DNA of 64,000 nt from Sporosarcina psychrophila (lineage in GTDB: Bacteria; Bacillota; Bacilli; Bacillales_A; Planococcaceae): contig NZ_CP014616.1 in assembly GCF_001590685.1 (NCBI RefSeq), forward strand, positions 3,409,001 through 3,473,000, in the 5' to 3' direction. Position 1 is the first letter of the stretch; each line of letters starts with the position of its first letter. Below the pieces are notes generated by a model. It saw only the letters and a program-made list of their open reading frames with translations, was not told the DNA's origin and searched no databases. The position numbers and the translations under genes were made by a program. Below are positions 19,005 through 30,989 of the stretch, in pieces.

Positions 19005-21602
19005 TCATCGTTTCTTCTTCGCCTTCAATAATTCAGCAATACTCTCCCCTGCTGTCGATGTCTCCTTGACAACTGGTTCGCGTACTAGACGTTTCTTCGT
19101 AAGCCCTTTGAACATACCGAAACGACGCAACGTAATATCGATAAAGAACAAAATCATCGCTACTAAGATTAGCCATTCTGCAATCCGTATCTTTTCACCA
19201 CTTTTAAAGGGGTGATCACGGAATGCCTCTGTCGGTTCTTCTAACACTTTTCCGCCTGTCCGTTCGGCAATTTTAGTCATCAGTGCTGCGTTCGGTACTG
19301 CCGGTTTATATTCATCGCTATACGGTACTGAAAGGCCAGCTTCGAACAATCCGCCTTTATCATCCGATACACCGAAAAATACAAGACCCGGTTTGGCATC
19401 TACAGTTACCCGTACTTTACCGGGAGCAAGTGGCTCTGAGGTGAATGGTACTTCTTGTCCTGCTTCATCCACGACGGCTATGTCGAGGAATGCCGCCTTA
19501 CGAGAACTATCTGTTACCGTATAGGTGCCACCTCGTTCATGGGTGATGATGTAAGGGACTTCTTCATATGACGGCAGCAATCGTGCCACTGCAGTATTCC
19601 AAAACTCTGGGTAACCGTCCCATCTTACTAAATCACCCGTCCACTTCCCTGTTGAGTCAGATGTGAATGCAACAGTCCTTCCGAGTCCATACATCCATTC
19701 AGCAATGACTGGGTCTTCTTTATGGCTAATCCCTGCAATCGTAGCTGTAGTTTTCGCAGTCGTTGCAATATAGGCATTCATTTGCGGAACCCCTTCTCTA
19801 AACAAAGACGACCATTCAGGAACACCGCCTAGCGTCATATAAAATGGATTATCCTCGATATATGTTCGCGTCATCATCGACGTTTCTCGGGCCAGTATTG
19901 CCGGTACTGTCGACTCATCGACGACATCGTAAAACCGTCCGCCACCATTCTCCGCAAGATCTTCTAAAAGCGACCAGTCGGCATCTGAACCGATAGCAAC
20001 CGTCGACATCGTAATGTTATTTTTTCTACCTTCCGCAATCACTTCTTCGTAATCCGAAGGCATCGGTGATTGGCCATCTGTCATCAAAATAATATGTTTT
20101 CTTTGTAGCTTCAAATCCGCAAGATCATCATAGGCTTTTTGCATGCCCGGAAAAATATCCGTCCCCCCGCCTGCCGGAACGGAAAGGATTTGTTCGACTG
20201 CGTCCTTCTTATCTTCTAGCTTACCGATTGGAATGACTTCCCATACTTGATCATCAAATGCAGTAAAACCAAACGTGTCATCATCACGGAGAAGCTCTAC
20301 CGATCGGGCAGCTGCTTCTCTTGCCAAGATGATTTTCGAACCGGACATACTTCCCGATCTGTCCATAACAATCATTAGCCCGAGCGAAGGAAGCGATTCT
20401 TTTCCTTTCACTTCCATCTCAACTGGAAGAAGCCGTTCAATCGGAGACTTGAAGTATCCGCCAAGCCCGAAACTTTCGTCCCCTCCGACCATCATGAAAC
20501 CTGTACCAAAGTTTTTCACAGCCTGTTCAATGACCGTCATCTTATCCTCACCAACGACGTGCCCTGGCACATTATCAAAAATGATAGCACCATAGCCTAA
20601 ATAACCCGACAGCGTTTCTGGTAATTGTTCCGCATCAACAACATCTACGCTCATCACGTTTTTATCCAGCAGTGCTGGGATTGCTGATGGATTACGGCTC
20701 GTCTGAACAACGAGCACACTCGGGGAACGTTCCATCATTGTGACGGACAGCATTCGGTTGTTTTCTAAAAAGCTGTCATCCGATACAAGGAGTTTAGCTT
20801 CGTATTTCAGCAACCCGCCTCCAGTTGCCGATGTCCGAAATGAAAAAGTGTTCTTACCTGGCTCAAGTGTCACCTGCTCTTTGATGATTTCCTTATCATT
20901 TTGATAAATGAGCAGTTCACCAGTAGTTCGAGTAGATGATTCCACTTCAACTTGTAGCAACTGCTTCTCGCCTTCGTAAGCAGTCAGAGGCGTATCAAAA
21001 ATCGAGATCGAAGCGTCCGCACTTCCTGGTCGTTCAAGTAAAACAGTGTCAATGATCATACGGCCTTCACTATATTTAGGCAATAATTCTTCAACCTTGC
21101 CCACTGTTTCCAAACCATCAGACAGTAATACGATCCGTGTCGCACTATCATTTTTAGCCACTGCTGCAGCAAGGTCAATCGCTTTCGCAATATCGGTTGC
21201 ATCTCTTGATTCCATCTGCCCAATTACCGGAAGCTCTACGTCTGCATCTGTCAACTGTGAATCTGTTCGGAACGTCTCTGCGAATGAATACATACCCACT
21301 GACTGATTCACTTGACGGCCTTTCAGACTTTCTGCAATCCATTTATCCGCTGAATTTCCGGCACTTTCAATTGAAACAGAGCGGTCTACAACAAACAATA
21401 TTTGTTCTTTATCAGCTCGCAGCGTTATAAAAGGAGTTGCCAGTGCAAAGATGAGAGCAGCAATCGCAGTACATCTTAGAACAAAGAGAATGGTTCCTTT
21501 TCCAATAAGCCGCATGCCCGATGATTTCCATGTATACCCCATATAAAGCGCAATTGGAATGAACAATAAAAGCCATACAGGCTGATCAATTCGGATATCC
21601 AC
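19005..21602 (-). CDS. Membrane-anchored double vWA / GATase1-like protein
   Basis: This 865-residue protein has two N-terminal helices and a C-terminal anchor (WLILVAMILFFIDITL). Between them lie a vWA domain (DRSVS, DxSxS type), a beta-sandwich region, a class-I glutamine-amidotransferase-like segment (VKNFGTGFMMVGGDESFG), and a second vWA with an intact metal site (DRSGSMSG, then LMTDGQS). vWA domains bind partner proteins through Mg2+; no enzymatic role is claimed. The start is GTG at 21602 behind GGGAGG; the upstream in-frame reading lies within the previous gene. It overlaps that gene by 17 bp and is the last gene of the MoxR operon. Confidence 0.85.
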   Translation of the reverse strand: MDIRIDQPVWLLLFIPIALYMGYTWKSSGMRLIGKGTILFVLRCTAIAALIFALATPFITLRADKEQILFVVDRSVSIESAGNSADKWIAESLKGRQVNQSVGMYSFAETFRTDSQLTDADVELPVIGQMESRDATDIAKAIDLAAAVAKNDSATRIVLLSDGLETVGKVEELLPKYSEGRMIIDTVLLERPGSADASISIFDTPLTAYEGEKQLLQVEVESSTRTTGELLIYQNDKEIIKEQVTLEPGKNTFSFRTSATGGGLLKYEAKLLVSDDSFLENNRMLSVTMMERSPSVLVVQTSRNPSAIPALLDKNVMSVDVVDAEQLPETLSGYLGYGAIIFDNVPGHVVGEDKMTVIEQAVKNFGTGFMMVGGDESFGLGGYFKSPIERLLPVEMEVKGKESLPSLGLMIVMDRSGSMSGSKIILAREAAARSVELLRDDDTFGFTAFDDQVWEVIPIGKLEDKKDAVEQILSVPAGGGTDIFPGMQKAYDDLADLKLQRKHIILMTDGQSPMPSDYEEVIAEGRKNNITMSTVAIGSDADWSLLEDLAENGGGRFYDVVDESTVPAILARETSMMTRTYIEDNPFYMTLGGVPEWSSLFREGVPQMNAYIATTAKTTATIAGISHKEDPVIAEWMYGLGRTVAFTSDSTGKWTGDLVRWDGYPEFWNTAVARLLPSYEEVPYIITHERGGTYTVTDSSRKAAFLDIAVVDEAGQEVPFTSEPLAPGKVRVTVDAKPGLVFFGVSDDKGGLFEAGLSVPYSDEYKPAVPNAALMTKIAERTGGKVLEEPTEAFRDHPFKSGEKIRIAEWLILVAMILFFIDITLRRFGMFKGLTKKRLVREPVVKETSTAGESIAELLKAKKKR

Positions 21603-23346
21603 GTCTTCTTTGCACCTCCCATTCAATAAGTAGAAGAAGCAAAAGTGGCACGAGGAATAGCCAGCCAATCCTATTTTTCCCTTCTTCATTCCCTTTCACA
21701 TTTTCAGAATGCCCGATTTGGTACGATGAACCCTGTACAAGCTCTTTTTCAGATTTCTCAAGCTGAACAGCAAACATCTTTTCTACTCCTCCGTCCAATG
21801 CTTTATAAATACCTGGACGTGTTGGCGCGATGAAACTCGAACCATCCGTAATTGTTGTGACATATTCATCATCTATCGTGTAGATTTCCAGTCCATTCTC
21901 TGTTCTACCCGAAAGAACCGCTTTGCGCTCATTCGGTACAAATAACCCTAAAGAATCCGTTTCAGAACGCAACAATTCAACTGTACTCCAAACAAATAGT
22001 GGGAAGGACGGATGAAGTGGCCAATCAGTCAGCTCAATATCTGCAAGTATGACAATGTCGCCGCGCTTCGATTTTTGGATGAACGGCTTATCGCCCACAG
22101 TCGCGATTGTCGTATACGATTTAAACGACGGATACAAGGCACTTACGTAGACGTCACTAATATCTGCAACCGTAAACAATGGATCTGAGGTGTTTTGTAC
22201 AGCGCCTGCAACTGGTTCAGTGGATTCATCGTTCCTTCCGACAATTATCACCGGCTTCGTTCCTTTTTTCAGGAATGAAACATCATTTGTCACGATAATG
22301 GACTCTTCCTGCGCAGCAAGCATTTCAGTCGTGGAACCGGTCGTAACGGTTAATCCGACAGCTTCAAATGCTCTCTTGACCAACTCATGCAAGTGCCCGT
22401 CGACAACAGCCTCCCCCGTCTCATTACCTAACAATATGTAGGCCGTATTATCGACTTCATAATCGTCCTCTACAACGATTTCGGCACGTAATAATTTACT
22501 TTCGGGTAATTCCTTGAACGATAAAAGTACTTCTTCCTCGCCTTCAATAGAAAAAGTTTCAGCTATCAATAAGTTACCGGTTAGTAGATCTTTAATATGT
22601 ACGGCTCCGATTTGAGTATCATCTGAATCATTGGTAATTCTTATAATAGCTTCCGTTCCTTCAGGTGTCTTGACCGCTCCGAATTTATCGATGGAGACAT
22701 TGATTTTAGGATTTTCATCCCCATGAATTGTCCACGCGATGGCACTTTCTCCTTCAGAAAAAGTTGCTTGATCTAGCGAATCCGTATAAATATGAATAGC
22801 AGCACCTGTTGTAGAGATTGACTTTGCAAACTCAATGGCCCGTTCCATATATTCATGTTCATATGTAACGGTTAATTTATCGATAGCGGTCATGATTGCT
22901 TCGCCGTCTGTTTCCTCCCGTATGACGACAATGGGCTCTTTCCCAGTCGTCATAATTGTGATTGGTTCTCCCGGACGACTCGCGACTAGTTCCTTCATTG
23001 CTTCCTGATTTCGCGCAAATAGTGAAGTTCCTTCATTGCTAGCTAGCATAGTCGCAGACGTGTCCACAATAAGAATAGTATGACCACCGACCTCCTCTTC
23101 TTTAGTAAGATAAGGCCCTAGTAAAATAAATACTATTAGCAGAAGTGCCGCCATTTGCAGATAAAACAAGGCATTCCGCTGCAAGTTTTTCAAGTAAGGA
23201 GACACCCTTGTTTCCCGCATCGATTGTTCCCAGAACAATGTCGATGATATCGTTGTCGTTTCGTAGCGTTTTCGGAAAAAGTAATAGAGAAGGACGGCCA
23301 AAGGAAAAACCACCGTCCAACCATTCACTAACTTATCAAATCCCAC
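21586..23346 (-). CDS. BatA-like vWA membrane protein
   Basis: This 586-residue protein has the aerotolerance-regulator N-terminal layout: a helix at about 10-25, a cytoplasmic segment, a second helix (about 62-80) and then a vWA-like domain. Its metal motif (DTSAT) departs from the usual DxSxS. A hydrophobic anchor lies at the C-terminus (IGWLFLVPLLLLLLIEW). The start is GTG at 23346 with GGAGG upstream. The gene lies between the DUF58 gene and the second vWA protein, the arrangement found in Bat/MoxR clusters. The N-terminal similarity is recognisable, but its role in the cell is not known. Confidence 0.82.
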   Translation of the reverse strand: MGFDKLVNGWTVVFPLAVLLYYFFRKRYETTTISSTLFWEQSMRETRVSPYLKNLQRNALFYLQMAALLLIVFILLGPYLTKEEEVGGHTILIVDTSATMLASNEGTSLFARNQEAMKELVASRPGEPITIMTTGKEPIVVIREETDGEAIMTAIDKLTVTYEHEYMERAIEFAKSISTTGAAIHIYTDSLDQATFSEGESAIAWTIHGDENPKINVSIDKFGAVKTPEGTEAIIRITNDSDDTQIGAVHIKDLLTGNLLIAETFSIEGEEEVLLSFKELPESKLLRAEIVVEDDYEVDNTAYILLGNETGEAVVDGHLHELVKRAFEAVGLTVTTGSTTEMLAAQEESIIVTNDVSFLKKGTKPVIIVGRNDESTEPVAGAVQNTSDPLFTVADISDVYVSALYPSFKSYTTIATVGDKPFIQKSKRGDIVILADIELTDWPLHPSFPLFVWSTVELLRSETDSLGLFVPNERKAVLSGRTENGLEIYTIDDEYVTTITDGSSFIAPTRPGIYKALDGGVEKMFAVQLEKSEKELVQGSSYQIGHSENVKGNEEGKNRIGWLFLVPLLLLLLIEWEVQRRRGYPN

Positions 23347-23360
23347 TTAGCCGCCTCCAT

Positions 23361-24233
23361 CTATCGCACCCATCCTGCATGGCGCATTTTTTTAGTTACG
23401 GTTTCCATGACCCCTTCAGCAACTTCTGCACGAATAAGTTGAATACCGTATTTGCGGGCAAGCGCTATCATTTGTGCTTCATGTACCGATTTCTTTTCCA
23501 GGTAATCTTGAACCGTACGCCTCGTCATAGTCACTTCGATGCCGTCACCACTCTCGATGTCGACAAATCGAATATCCCCCTCGTAATTTGGAGCTTCTTC
23601 CACTTTCGAATGAATCGTTACAACACGTACGTCACCGCAAATTCCTGGCAGACGGCGGAAAAGATGTTCCCACTTTTCGACCTCTTCAAGTCCATCTGTC
23701 AGGATGAACAACACCGTTACTGCTTTTGGAATAGACGCAAGTGCTCGGTCCGTGAAATTTTCTGTTGATCCCGGATCCTCAATCGCTGAAATGAATTTCG
23801 TCACTGAAGCACGATGCGCAGCGCCTTTCTTTCTAAAAAAGGTATCCTGCTCATCAGTCCACGTGGAAAACGATAGTGTATCTCCACTTTTAAGCGCTAA
23901 TTGCCCGAGCGCAATTGCCAGCTGACGGGCATAATTCCACTTTCCATCTGCCCCCATTGACTTCGTCGGATCGAGTAAAATATGGATACGCATCTCTTGT
24001 TCATCAAGAAACTGCTTAATGTAAGGCTTGTCCGTTCGTGCATAGACATTCCAGTCGATATGGCGCAAATCATCACCGGGATGGTATTCCCTGAAATCAG
24101 AGAAATCAAGGGAAGAACCGGTCTTCCTTGAACGATGCGTCCCTTTATGATGTCCTAGACGGCCCGACCGAGAAACAATTGACAATGCACCAAGCCTTTT
24201 CGCTAACCCATTAGGAAACAGTTCACCGTTCAT
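23361..24233 (-). CDS. DUF58 domain protein (MoxR partner)
   Basis: This 290-residue cytoplasmic protein has the DUF58 signature, from DFSDFREYHPGDDLRHIDWN onward into YARTDKPYIKQF, and a vWA-like fold downstream (LLDPTKSMG). DUF58 proteins almost always accompany MoxR ATPases; they are thought to link the ATPase to its substrate. The ATG overlaps the MoxR stop codon (ATGA), so translation is coupled. There is no membrane helix, unlike many DUF58 proteins with two N-terminal ones. Confidence 0.9.
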   Translation of the reverse strand: MNGELFPNGLAKRLGALSIVSRSGRLGHHKGTHRSRKTGSSLDFSDFREYHPGDDLRHIDWNVYARTDKPYIKQFLDEQEMRIHILLDPTKSMGADGKWNYARQLAIALGQLALKSGDTLSFSTWTDEQDTFFRKKGAAHRASVTKFISAIEDPGSTENFTDRALASIPKAVTVLFILTDGLEEVEKWEHLFRRLPGICGDVRVVTIHSKVEEAPNYEGDIRFVDIESGDGIEVTMTRRTVQDYLEKKSVHEAQMIALARKYGIQLIRAEVAEGVMETVTKKMRHAGWVR

Positions 24234-25228
24234 TGCACCGATGCTCCTTGACGTACTTCTTCAAGCAATTTAACGATCAGTCCGTCAACGTCAACGCCCT
24301 CTGCTTCCCCTTCATAATTGATGAGAATACGATGACGTAACGCAGGTTTAGCAACTGTTTTAATATCCGCAATGGATACATGATAACGACCTGACACAAG
24401 CGCACGCGCTTTGGCGAGTCTAATAATTGACTGAAGTCCCCTTGGTCCGCTTCCGTACTGAACATATTTTGCCCAGTCATCGGTTGAACCGTTGTTGTTG
24501 TTGTGGGTTGCTGAAACCAAATCGACCGCGTAATTAATCATTTCATCCGCAATAACAACTTCTTTGACCATTTCTTGCGCCATTACGATTTCTTCCGCAT
24601 CCATTACTTTTTGAATTTCGATAAGTCGCGGTCCCGTTGTACGCAGAATAATTTCCTTCAGTTCTGATTTCGCTGGATACGGTAAAATTATTTTACAAAG
24701 AAAACGGTCCATCTGTGCTTCCGGCAATGGATAAGTTCCTTCCATCTCAATCGGATTCTGCGTTGCAAGAACGAAAAACGGACGTGCCATTTGTCTCGTC
24801 TCTCCAAGTACCGTCACCGTTTTTTCGCCCATCGCTTCAAGCAAGGCACTTTGTGTTTTCGGAGTAGCTCGGTTAATTTCATCCGCCAATACCATCTGGC
24901 TAAAAATCGGACCTTCTTTAAAAGCGAAGCGCTGCATTCCTTCTTCATTTCGTTCCAAAATGCTTGTCCCCGTTATATCGGCCGGCATTAAATCAGGCGT
25001 AAATTGAATCCGTGAAAATGACAAATCGAGCACTTCTGAAATCGTTCTAATTAGCATTGTCTTCCCAAGTCCGGGCAACCCTTCCAATAGTGCGTGCCCA
25101 TCTGCCAAAATCGAATAGATAGAAAACTCGACCGCTTCCTGTTGTCCGACGATGAATTTACCGATTTCCTCTTTAACTAATCCTAGTTTCCCACTCATTT
25201 CTTCAAACTGCTCTGGTGTAAATGGCAT
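24230..25228 (-). CDS. MoxR-family AAA+ ATPase
   Basis: This 332-residue AAA+ ATPase of the MoxR type is a chaperone-like unfoldase or remodelling factor. Walker A is GLPGLGKT (about 51-58), Walker B LADEINRA, then sensor 1 ATQNP and the sensor 2 region. The start is ATG at 25228 behind GGGAG. It is followed by DUF58 and vWA genes, which the family context suggests are its adaptors. Its predecessor in the operon is the Gly-Gln-repeat protein, 21 bp away. Confidence 0.93.
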   Translation of the reverse strand: MPFTPEQFEEMSGKLGLVKEEIGKFIVGQQEAVEFSIYSILADGHALLEGLPGLGKTMLIRTISEVLDLSFSRIQFTPDLMPADITGTSILERNEEGMQRFAFKEGPIFSQMVLADEINRATPKTQSALLEAMGEKTVTVLGETRQMARPFFVLATQNPIEMEGTYPLPEAQMDRFLCKIILPYPAKSELKEIILRTTGPRLIEIQKVMDAEEIVMAQEMVKEVVIADEMINYAVDLVSATHNNNNGSTDDWAKYVQYGSGPRGLQSIIRLAKARALVSGRYHVSIADIKTVAKPALRHRILINYEGEAEGVDVDGLIVKLLEEVRQGASVQ

Positions 25229-25249
25229 ACGTACACTCCCATTCTGTCT

Positions 25250-26689
<1,440 letters not shown>

Positions 26690-26704
26690 TCGCCCACCTC
26701 CCTA

Positions 26705-27556
26705 TTATTTTGAACGTTTCATATTAACACGCAATTTCTTTACTGAAATAAATAGTGAAATAACCGTTAGTGACAAATAGAAAATAAGATAGCCTATCCA
26801 AATCGGAAATTTCACTTGCGTCATTTCCGAAATGCTATCCCCCATTCCTGTCGAAAGGAATGATGCGAAGAGGATTGCAGGATTAATTGACGCCAGAATA
26901 TGCCCAAGCATTGAAGTTGGCGGCGTACCTGTTCCCATGTGATTGAACTCTATCATTTGCATAACAATCAAGAATATGAACCCAGTGACGACCGATAGAA
27001 ACAGCATTGTTCCATACGTTGCAATCATCGAAACAATCGTCCGGCGAATAAGCGTGGAGAACATAACACCTACACTGCCGATTGCAAGAAGCGTTACAAA
27101 TAAGAAAAAGAACACTTTAACAAAGTCCAATGGAGAGATACCGCCGAATAGGAATACTAAACTATAGACCGGTAATCCCGCCACAATGAGCAGCAACAGG
27201 AATGCGATTGATGACGACAACTTTCCTGAAATAATTTGAAATGAACTTTGTGATGTCGTCAATAAAATTGACAGCGTTTGTTTTTCCCTTTCCGAACTAA
27301 TTGCTCCAGCCGTCAAACCCGGAGTGATGAATAACACAAGTCCTAGTTGGATAAATGCTAACAACCCAAACAAGATGAAACTTTCACTAGGTCTGAAATA
27401 AGACGTCCCTGACATAGTCATTGTCGCAAAGATGAAACCAAAAACAAAAATACACATTGCTATCAAGTAGAATAGGATACCAACGAAACTTTTTGGTGAG
27501 CGGAACCTTAGTTTCAATTCTTTAAAGAGAACCGGATTATTGAAATTCATCTTCAT
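26705..27556 (-). CDS. ABC-2 type transporter permease
   Basis: This 283-residue protein has six predicted helices and the ABC-2 pattern: an early amphipathic region (NPVLFKELKLRFRSPKSF), a helix, an ISSEREKQTLSILLTTS segment typical of these permeases, then four further helices. The start at 27556 lies one base after the ATPase stop, behind AAAGGAG; a longer in-frame reading begins inside the ATPase gene and lacks support. With the ATPase it forms an exporter of unknown substrate. It resembles permeases of GldF or YhaP type, but no substrate can be named. Confidence 0.88.
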   Translation of the reverse strand: MKMNFNNPVLFKELKLRFRSPKSFVGILFYLIAMCIFVFGFIFATMTMSGTSYFRPSESFILFGLLAFIQLGLVLFITPGLTAGAISSEREKQTLSILLTTSQSSFQIISGKLSSSIAFLLLLIVAGLPVYSLVFLFGGISPLDFVKVFFFLFVTLLAIGSVGVMFSTLIRRTIVSMIATYGTMLFLSVVTGFIFLIVMQMIEFNHMGTGTPPTSMLGHILASINPAILFASFLSTGMGDSISEMTQVKFPIWIGYLIFYLSLTVISLFISVKKLRVNMKRSK

Positions 27557-27557
27557 A

Positions 27558-28487
27558 TTAATCGGCTCCTTTCGTAATTTCCATGAACACATCCTCCAGA
27601 TTGGTCACGTGCTCCATGAATGAAAGGATTGGAACATTATTCGTGATCGCTTGCTTCAACAATTGGACCTGGTCTTCTTCCGTCCCTTTATATGAAAATC
27701 TGACGCCATCATTCGCATCCAACTGTTCGATATTTGACACGTACGGATCTTCTTCGAAAAATGCGATTGTGCTATCGAGCGATCCAGCCAAACGGACTGT
27801 AATAACTCTTTCTCCGCGCAGCTTATCTTGAATTTCGGCAACAGAGCCGTGTGCGATGAGACGACCATTATCAATTACCCCAATTTCATCACACATTTCC
27901 GCCAGTTCAGGCAAAATATGTGATGAAATTAAAATCGTCTTGCCCATCTTTTTCAATGTTTTTAGAATGTCTCTCATCTCAACACGTGCACGCGGATCCA
28001 GTCCAGATGCAGGTTCGTCAAGAATAAGCACTTTAGGATCATGGATAAGACTGCGCGCCAAGCAAAGCCGCTGCTTCATCCCCCGCGACAAAAGATCTAC
28101 GTACGCATGACGCTTATGTGACAGGTTGACGAGTTCCAACAATTGCGGAATAAGCTTTTGCCGCTCCGCTTCAGGAATGCCATAGCTCGCACCGTAAAAG
28201 TCCAGGTACTCGTCCGCCTTTAGCTGATCGTAGACACCAAAAAAGTCAGGCATATAGCCAATCATTTTACGAACTGCCTCCGGATTCTTCCGGATATTCA
28301 CTCCGTCGATGAAAACGTCCCCCGCAGTCGGTTGTAATAAGGTCGCAAGAATGAGGAATGTCGTCGATTTCCCAGCGCCGTTCGCACCAACAAACCCAAA
28401 AACTGTTCCTTCACTCAACGTCAAATTCAAATTATCAAGCGCTTTGAATTGGCCGTACTTCTTTGTAAGTCCTTTTATCTCTATCAT
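27558..28487 (-). CDS. ABC transporter ATP-binding protein
   Basis: This 309-residue ATPase has Walker A GANGAGKST (about 34-42), signature LSRGMKQR, Walker B VLILDEPASGLD and a switch His (SSHILPE). A C-terminal extension of about 90 residues is typical of DrrA/NatA-type subunits paired with ABC-2 permeases. The ATG overlaps the preceding stop (ATGA). It is the second gene in the operon. Confidence 0.93.
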   Translation of the reverse strand: MIEIKGLTKKYGQFKALDNLNLTLSEGTVFGFVGANGAGKSTTFLILATLLQPTAGDVFIDGVNIRKNPEAVRKMIGYMPDFFGVYDQLKADEYLDFYGASYGIPEAERQKLIPQLLELVNLSHKRHAYVDLLSRGMKQRLCLARSLIHDPKVLILDEPASGLDPRARVEMRDILKTLKKMGKTILISSHILPELAEMCDEIGVIDNGRLIAHGSVAEIQDKLRGERVITVRLAGSLDSTIAFFEEDPYVSNIEQLDANDGVRFSYKGTEEDQVQLLKQAITNNVPILSFMEHVTNLEDVFMEITKGAD

Positions 28488-30892
28488 TGCGACACCTCCC
28501 CATTCAGCTTCAGCATAGGAGCACGGCCTTGATTACCATTCTTTTCATCATGAAAAATGATTCGGACAACAACTTTTCCATCAGGCGTTATATAGTCGTT
28601 AACATTTTCCGTCTTCACCAATTTCCCAGACTCTGACTGCTCGTATTGACCCGTTCGCACATTTAATATGCTGACATCATATAGTTTTTTTTGTATTTTC
28701 GATAGTTCCAGCGATGTCCATTTCATGTTCTTTCCGATTAACCCTGCTGGTAATTGCCATGTTTGATTGTACACAGCCTCATTAAAGTAATATTCATCCG
28801 TACCATATCCCTGTGAATCAGGCTGAAACTGTCCATCCTCTGACAGCATCGACATCTCCATCATCTCTGGTTCAACTGTAAACACATCAGTCAACGTCAC
28901 GTCTACCATTGCTGTTTGAACGAGCATCGTCAATGCTGACACTGAAGGTTTTACTTTAAGAAGTTCAATAGGAACAATCTGTGTATCTGTATAACCAATT
29001 ACGGCTGGACTCGAAGTCTTGTTCATATAATCACCGGCAAATGAGAGAACGCTATCTTTCCTCATCTTCGTTAAATCATCCATATTGACTGGTGCAGGAT
29101 TCATATACGAATTGAACATCGATTTTCTCGGAAGCAACGTAGAGGTTTTTAGCGTTTCATCCACTTGGGCAGTTTCCCCCGGTCCAAGATCACCGATTGG
29201 AATCAGTTTTGTTCCCGACCAAATCGATACATCCTTCAATGCAAACGGAAATCCATTTGTCACTGAACCCGTCAATTTTTTATCCGTTACATTTAATTGG
29301 ATTTCGTAATTCCCTTGCTTTTCGATCCTGGTTTCTCCGTACACTGTCCCTACATTCCAATAGCCAATATTTCGAAGATGCATTGTCGTACCTGCTGCGT
29401 CCTTTTCAACAATTGCTTGTTTATGGATAGTCGCTTGAGAAGACCTGAAAGGATCATTATTTGGCAACGAAGCACCAAGCGTTGTTTCAACAGGTGCAGT
29501 AAATGTAAAGTTCCCAGCTTTATTGGTTAGGATTGACTCCACATAATACCCTGTCAAACTACCATCCTGTTCAACATTTAATATTGCGGAATGTTGAATT
29601 TGTGCTCTTCCAATTCGATCTTTCGCTCCGTATGCAAATATGGCAATGGACGCCAGTATCGCAATGGATGGAATAATCCACCACGCATATTCTCGTTTGT
29701 CTTTCCGTTTAAGGATAAAGTAAAGCACTGGTATAATAAGAATAATATAAAATATAATTATTCCAAAAATTAATGGCGTAGATACTTTGAATGAAGGAAA
29801 CAATTCATTGGTGCTAGCTACCGTATGGACAATTGCATTATTCGGACTGTCATAAGGATTCTGTCCCCATTGATTTGAATGTCCCGTCGCATCGAATAAT
29901 GTCCCCCAGAACGCCGGCATTCCAACCATTTTAGCAATTGGGTCATCGCCGACTGAAAAAGCCGTTTGGACGATTTGCCCCTGGCCCAACTTGGAATAGG
30001 CAACGAGGACATTTCCTTCATCTTCAAGAAGAGACGATGCACCCGGATTTAATGCTGTTAAATAGGAAGGGATTGTGCCTTCAAATCCTTTTGTTCCCGC
30101 CCACTTATTCAAAACTTCAGGATTCGCTTTAGAACTTGCTTTCAACGTCAAAGGCAAATGATCTGAAAAGACACCCGTCTCCGCTTTCACGTTATCAGAA
30201 CCTCCGATTACTAAGATGCCTCCTGAACGAACCCATCCTATCAACGCATTCTGTTTCTTTTCAGATAAATCGGCAAGCGGATACTCATCGATGATGATAA
30301 AATCAGCCGCTCCCCATCCTGCCGCTTCTTCCGGGAAATTTGGTTCACCCATTTTCGACGCACTAATGATTTGGCTAGTAGAAGCATTCAAAATTCGGCT
30401 AGTTTTCAAAGCGCCAAGACGATCCGGATTATCCGTAAACGTTACGATGAATTTCGAATCATCGTAAAACATGGTCGTCGTTAATGTTTGTGCTCCTTTA
30501 TGTACAACTTCTTTCCCTTTTTCCCATCCGCCCTCGTATAGGTAAATTGTTTTCGTGTTCGACATTCCCCCATACATATTGTTCATATCAGTCATACTCG
30601 GGATGACAAGCGAAATCGTTTTGGTCTCCCCTGCACCGATATCAACAGGGATAGCTTCCCCACTTCCTGTCGTAAAGTAACTCGGAACGTCGATTACAAG
30701 ATCCCCGCTAAATGCAGTTCCACTGTTCTCAATCACAATTACTACTGGAGCACCTTTTCCTTCCTTTGCTTTACCGTCGATGCCTGCCGAAACACTCACT
30801 TTCAGATTTGGAGCTGCAAGAGCATTGACAGCTGGAATGAAGACAATCATTCCAACAAACAAAACCAACACTACCCCGAACTTTTTCCACAT
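28484..30892 (-). CDS. Secreted/membrane protein with GATase-like segment, first gene of the MoxR operon
   Basis: This 802-residue protein starts with a signal peptide (about 1-27; VVLVLFVGMIVFIPAVNALAA). An extracellular beta-rich region follows, then a segment like the vWA-associated glutamine-amidotransferase fold (KKQNALIGWVRSGGILVIGGSDN). Two helices lie near 370-425, and a second large beta-rich domain follows. I know no function for it. The same GATase-like phrase occurs in the last gene of this operon, suggesting related parts at both ends. The start ATG at 30892 is behind CAGGAGG. It overlaps the ABC ATPase gene by 4 bp. Confidence 0.82.
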   Translation of the reverse strand: MWKKFGVVLVLFVGMIVFIPAVNALAAPNLKVSVSAGIDGKAKEGKGAPVVIVIENSGTAFSGDLVIDVPSYFTTGSGEAIPVDIGAGETKTISLVIPSMTDMNNMYGGMSNTKTIYLYEGGWEKGKEVVHKGAQTLTTTMFYDDSKFIVTFTDNPDRLGALKTSRILNASTSQIISASKMGEPNFPEEAAGWGAADFIIIDEYPLADLSEKKQNALIGWVRSGGILVIGGSDNVKAETGVFSDHLPLTLKASSKANPEVLNKWAGTKGFEGTIPSYLTALNPGASSLLEDEGNVLVAYSKLGQGQIVQTAFSVGDDPIAKMVGMPAFWGTLFDATGHSNQWGQNPYDSPNNAIVHTVASTNELFPSFKVSTPLIFGIIIFYIILIIPVLYFILKRKDKREYAWWIIPSIAILASIAIFAYGAKDRIGRAQIQHSAILNVEQDGSLTGYYVESILTNKAGNFTFTAPVETTLGASLPNNDPFRSSQATIHKQAIVEKDAAGTTMHLRNIGYWNVGTVYGETRIEKQGNYEIQLNVTDKKLTGSVTNGFPFALKDVSIWSGTKLIPIGDLGPGETAQVDETLKTSTLLPRKSMFNSYMNPAPVNMDDLTKMRKDSVLSFAGDYMNKTSSPAVIGYTDTQIVPIELLKVKPSVSALTMLVQTAMVDVTLTDVFTVEPEMMEMSMLSEDGQFQPDSQGYGTDEYYFNEAVYNQTWQLPAGLIGKNMKWTSLELSKIQKKLYDVSILNVRTGQYEQSESGKLVKTENVNDYITPDGKVVVRIIFHDEKNGNQGRAPMLKLNGEVSQ

Positions 30893-30989
30893 ACTAATTT
30901 CCTCCTGTCATGCTGAATAGAAATCTATCAGTAGACTAATTGTTCTCATCTATTAGTACGAACGAGACAACCTAAAGTTCCTTTATTTC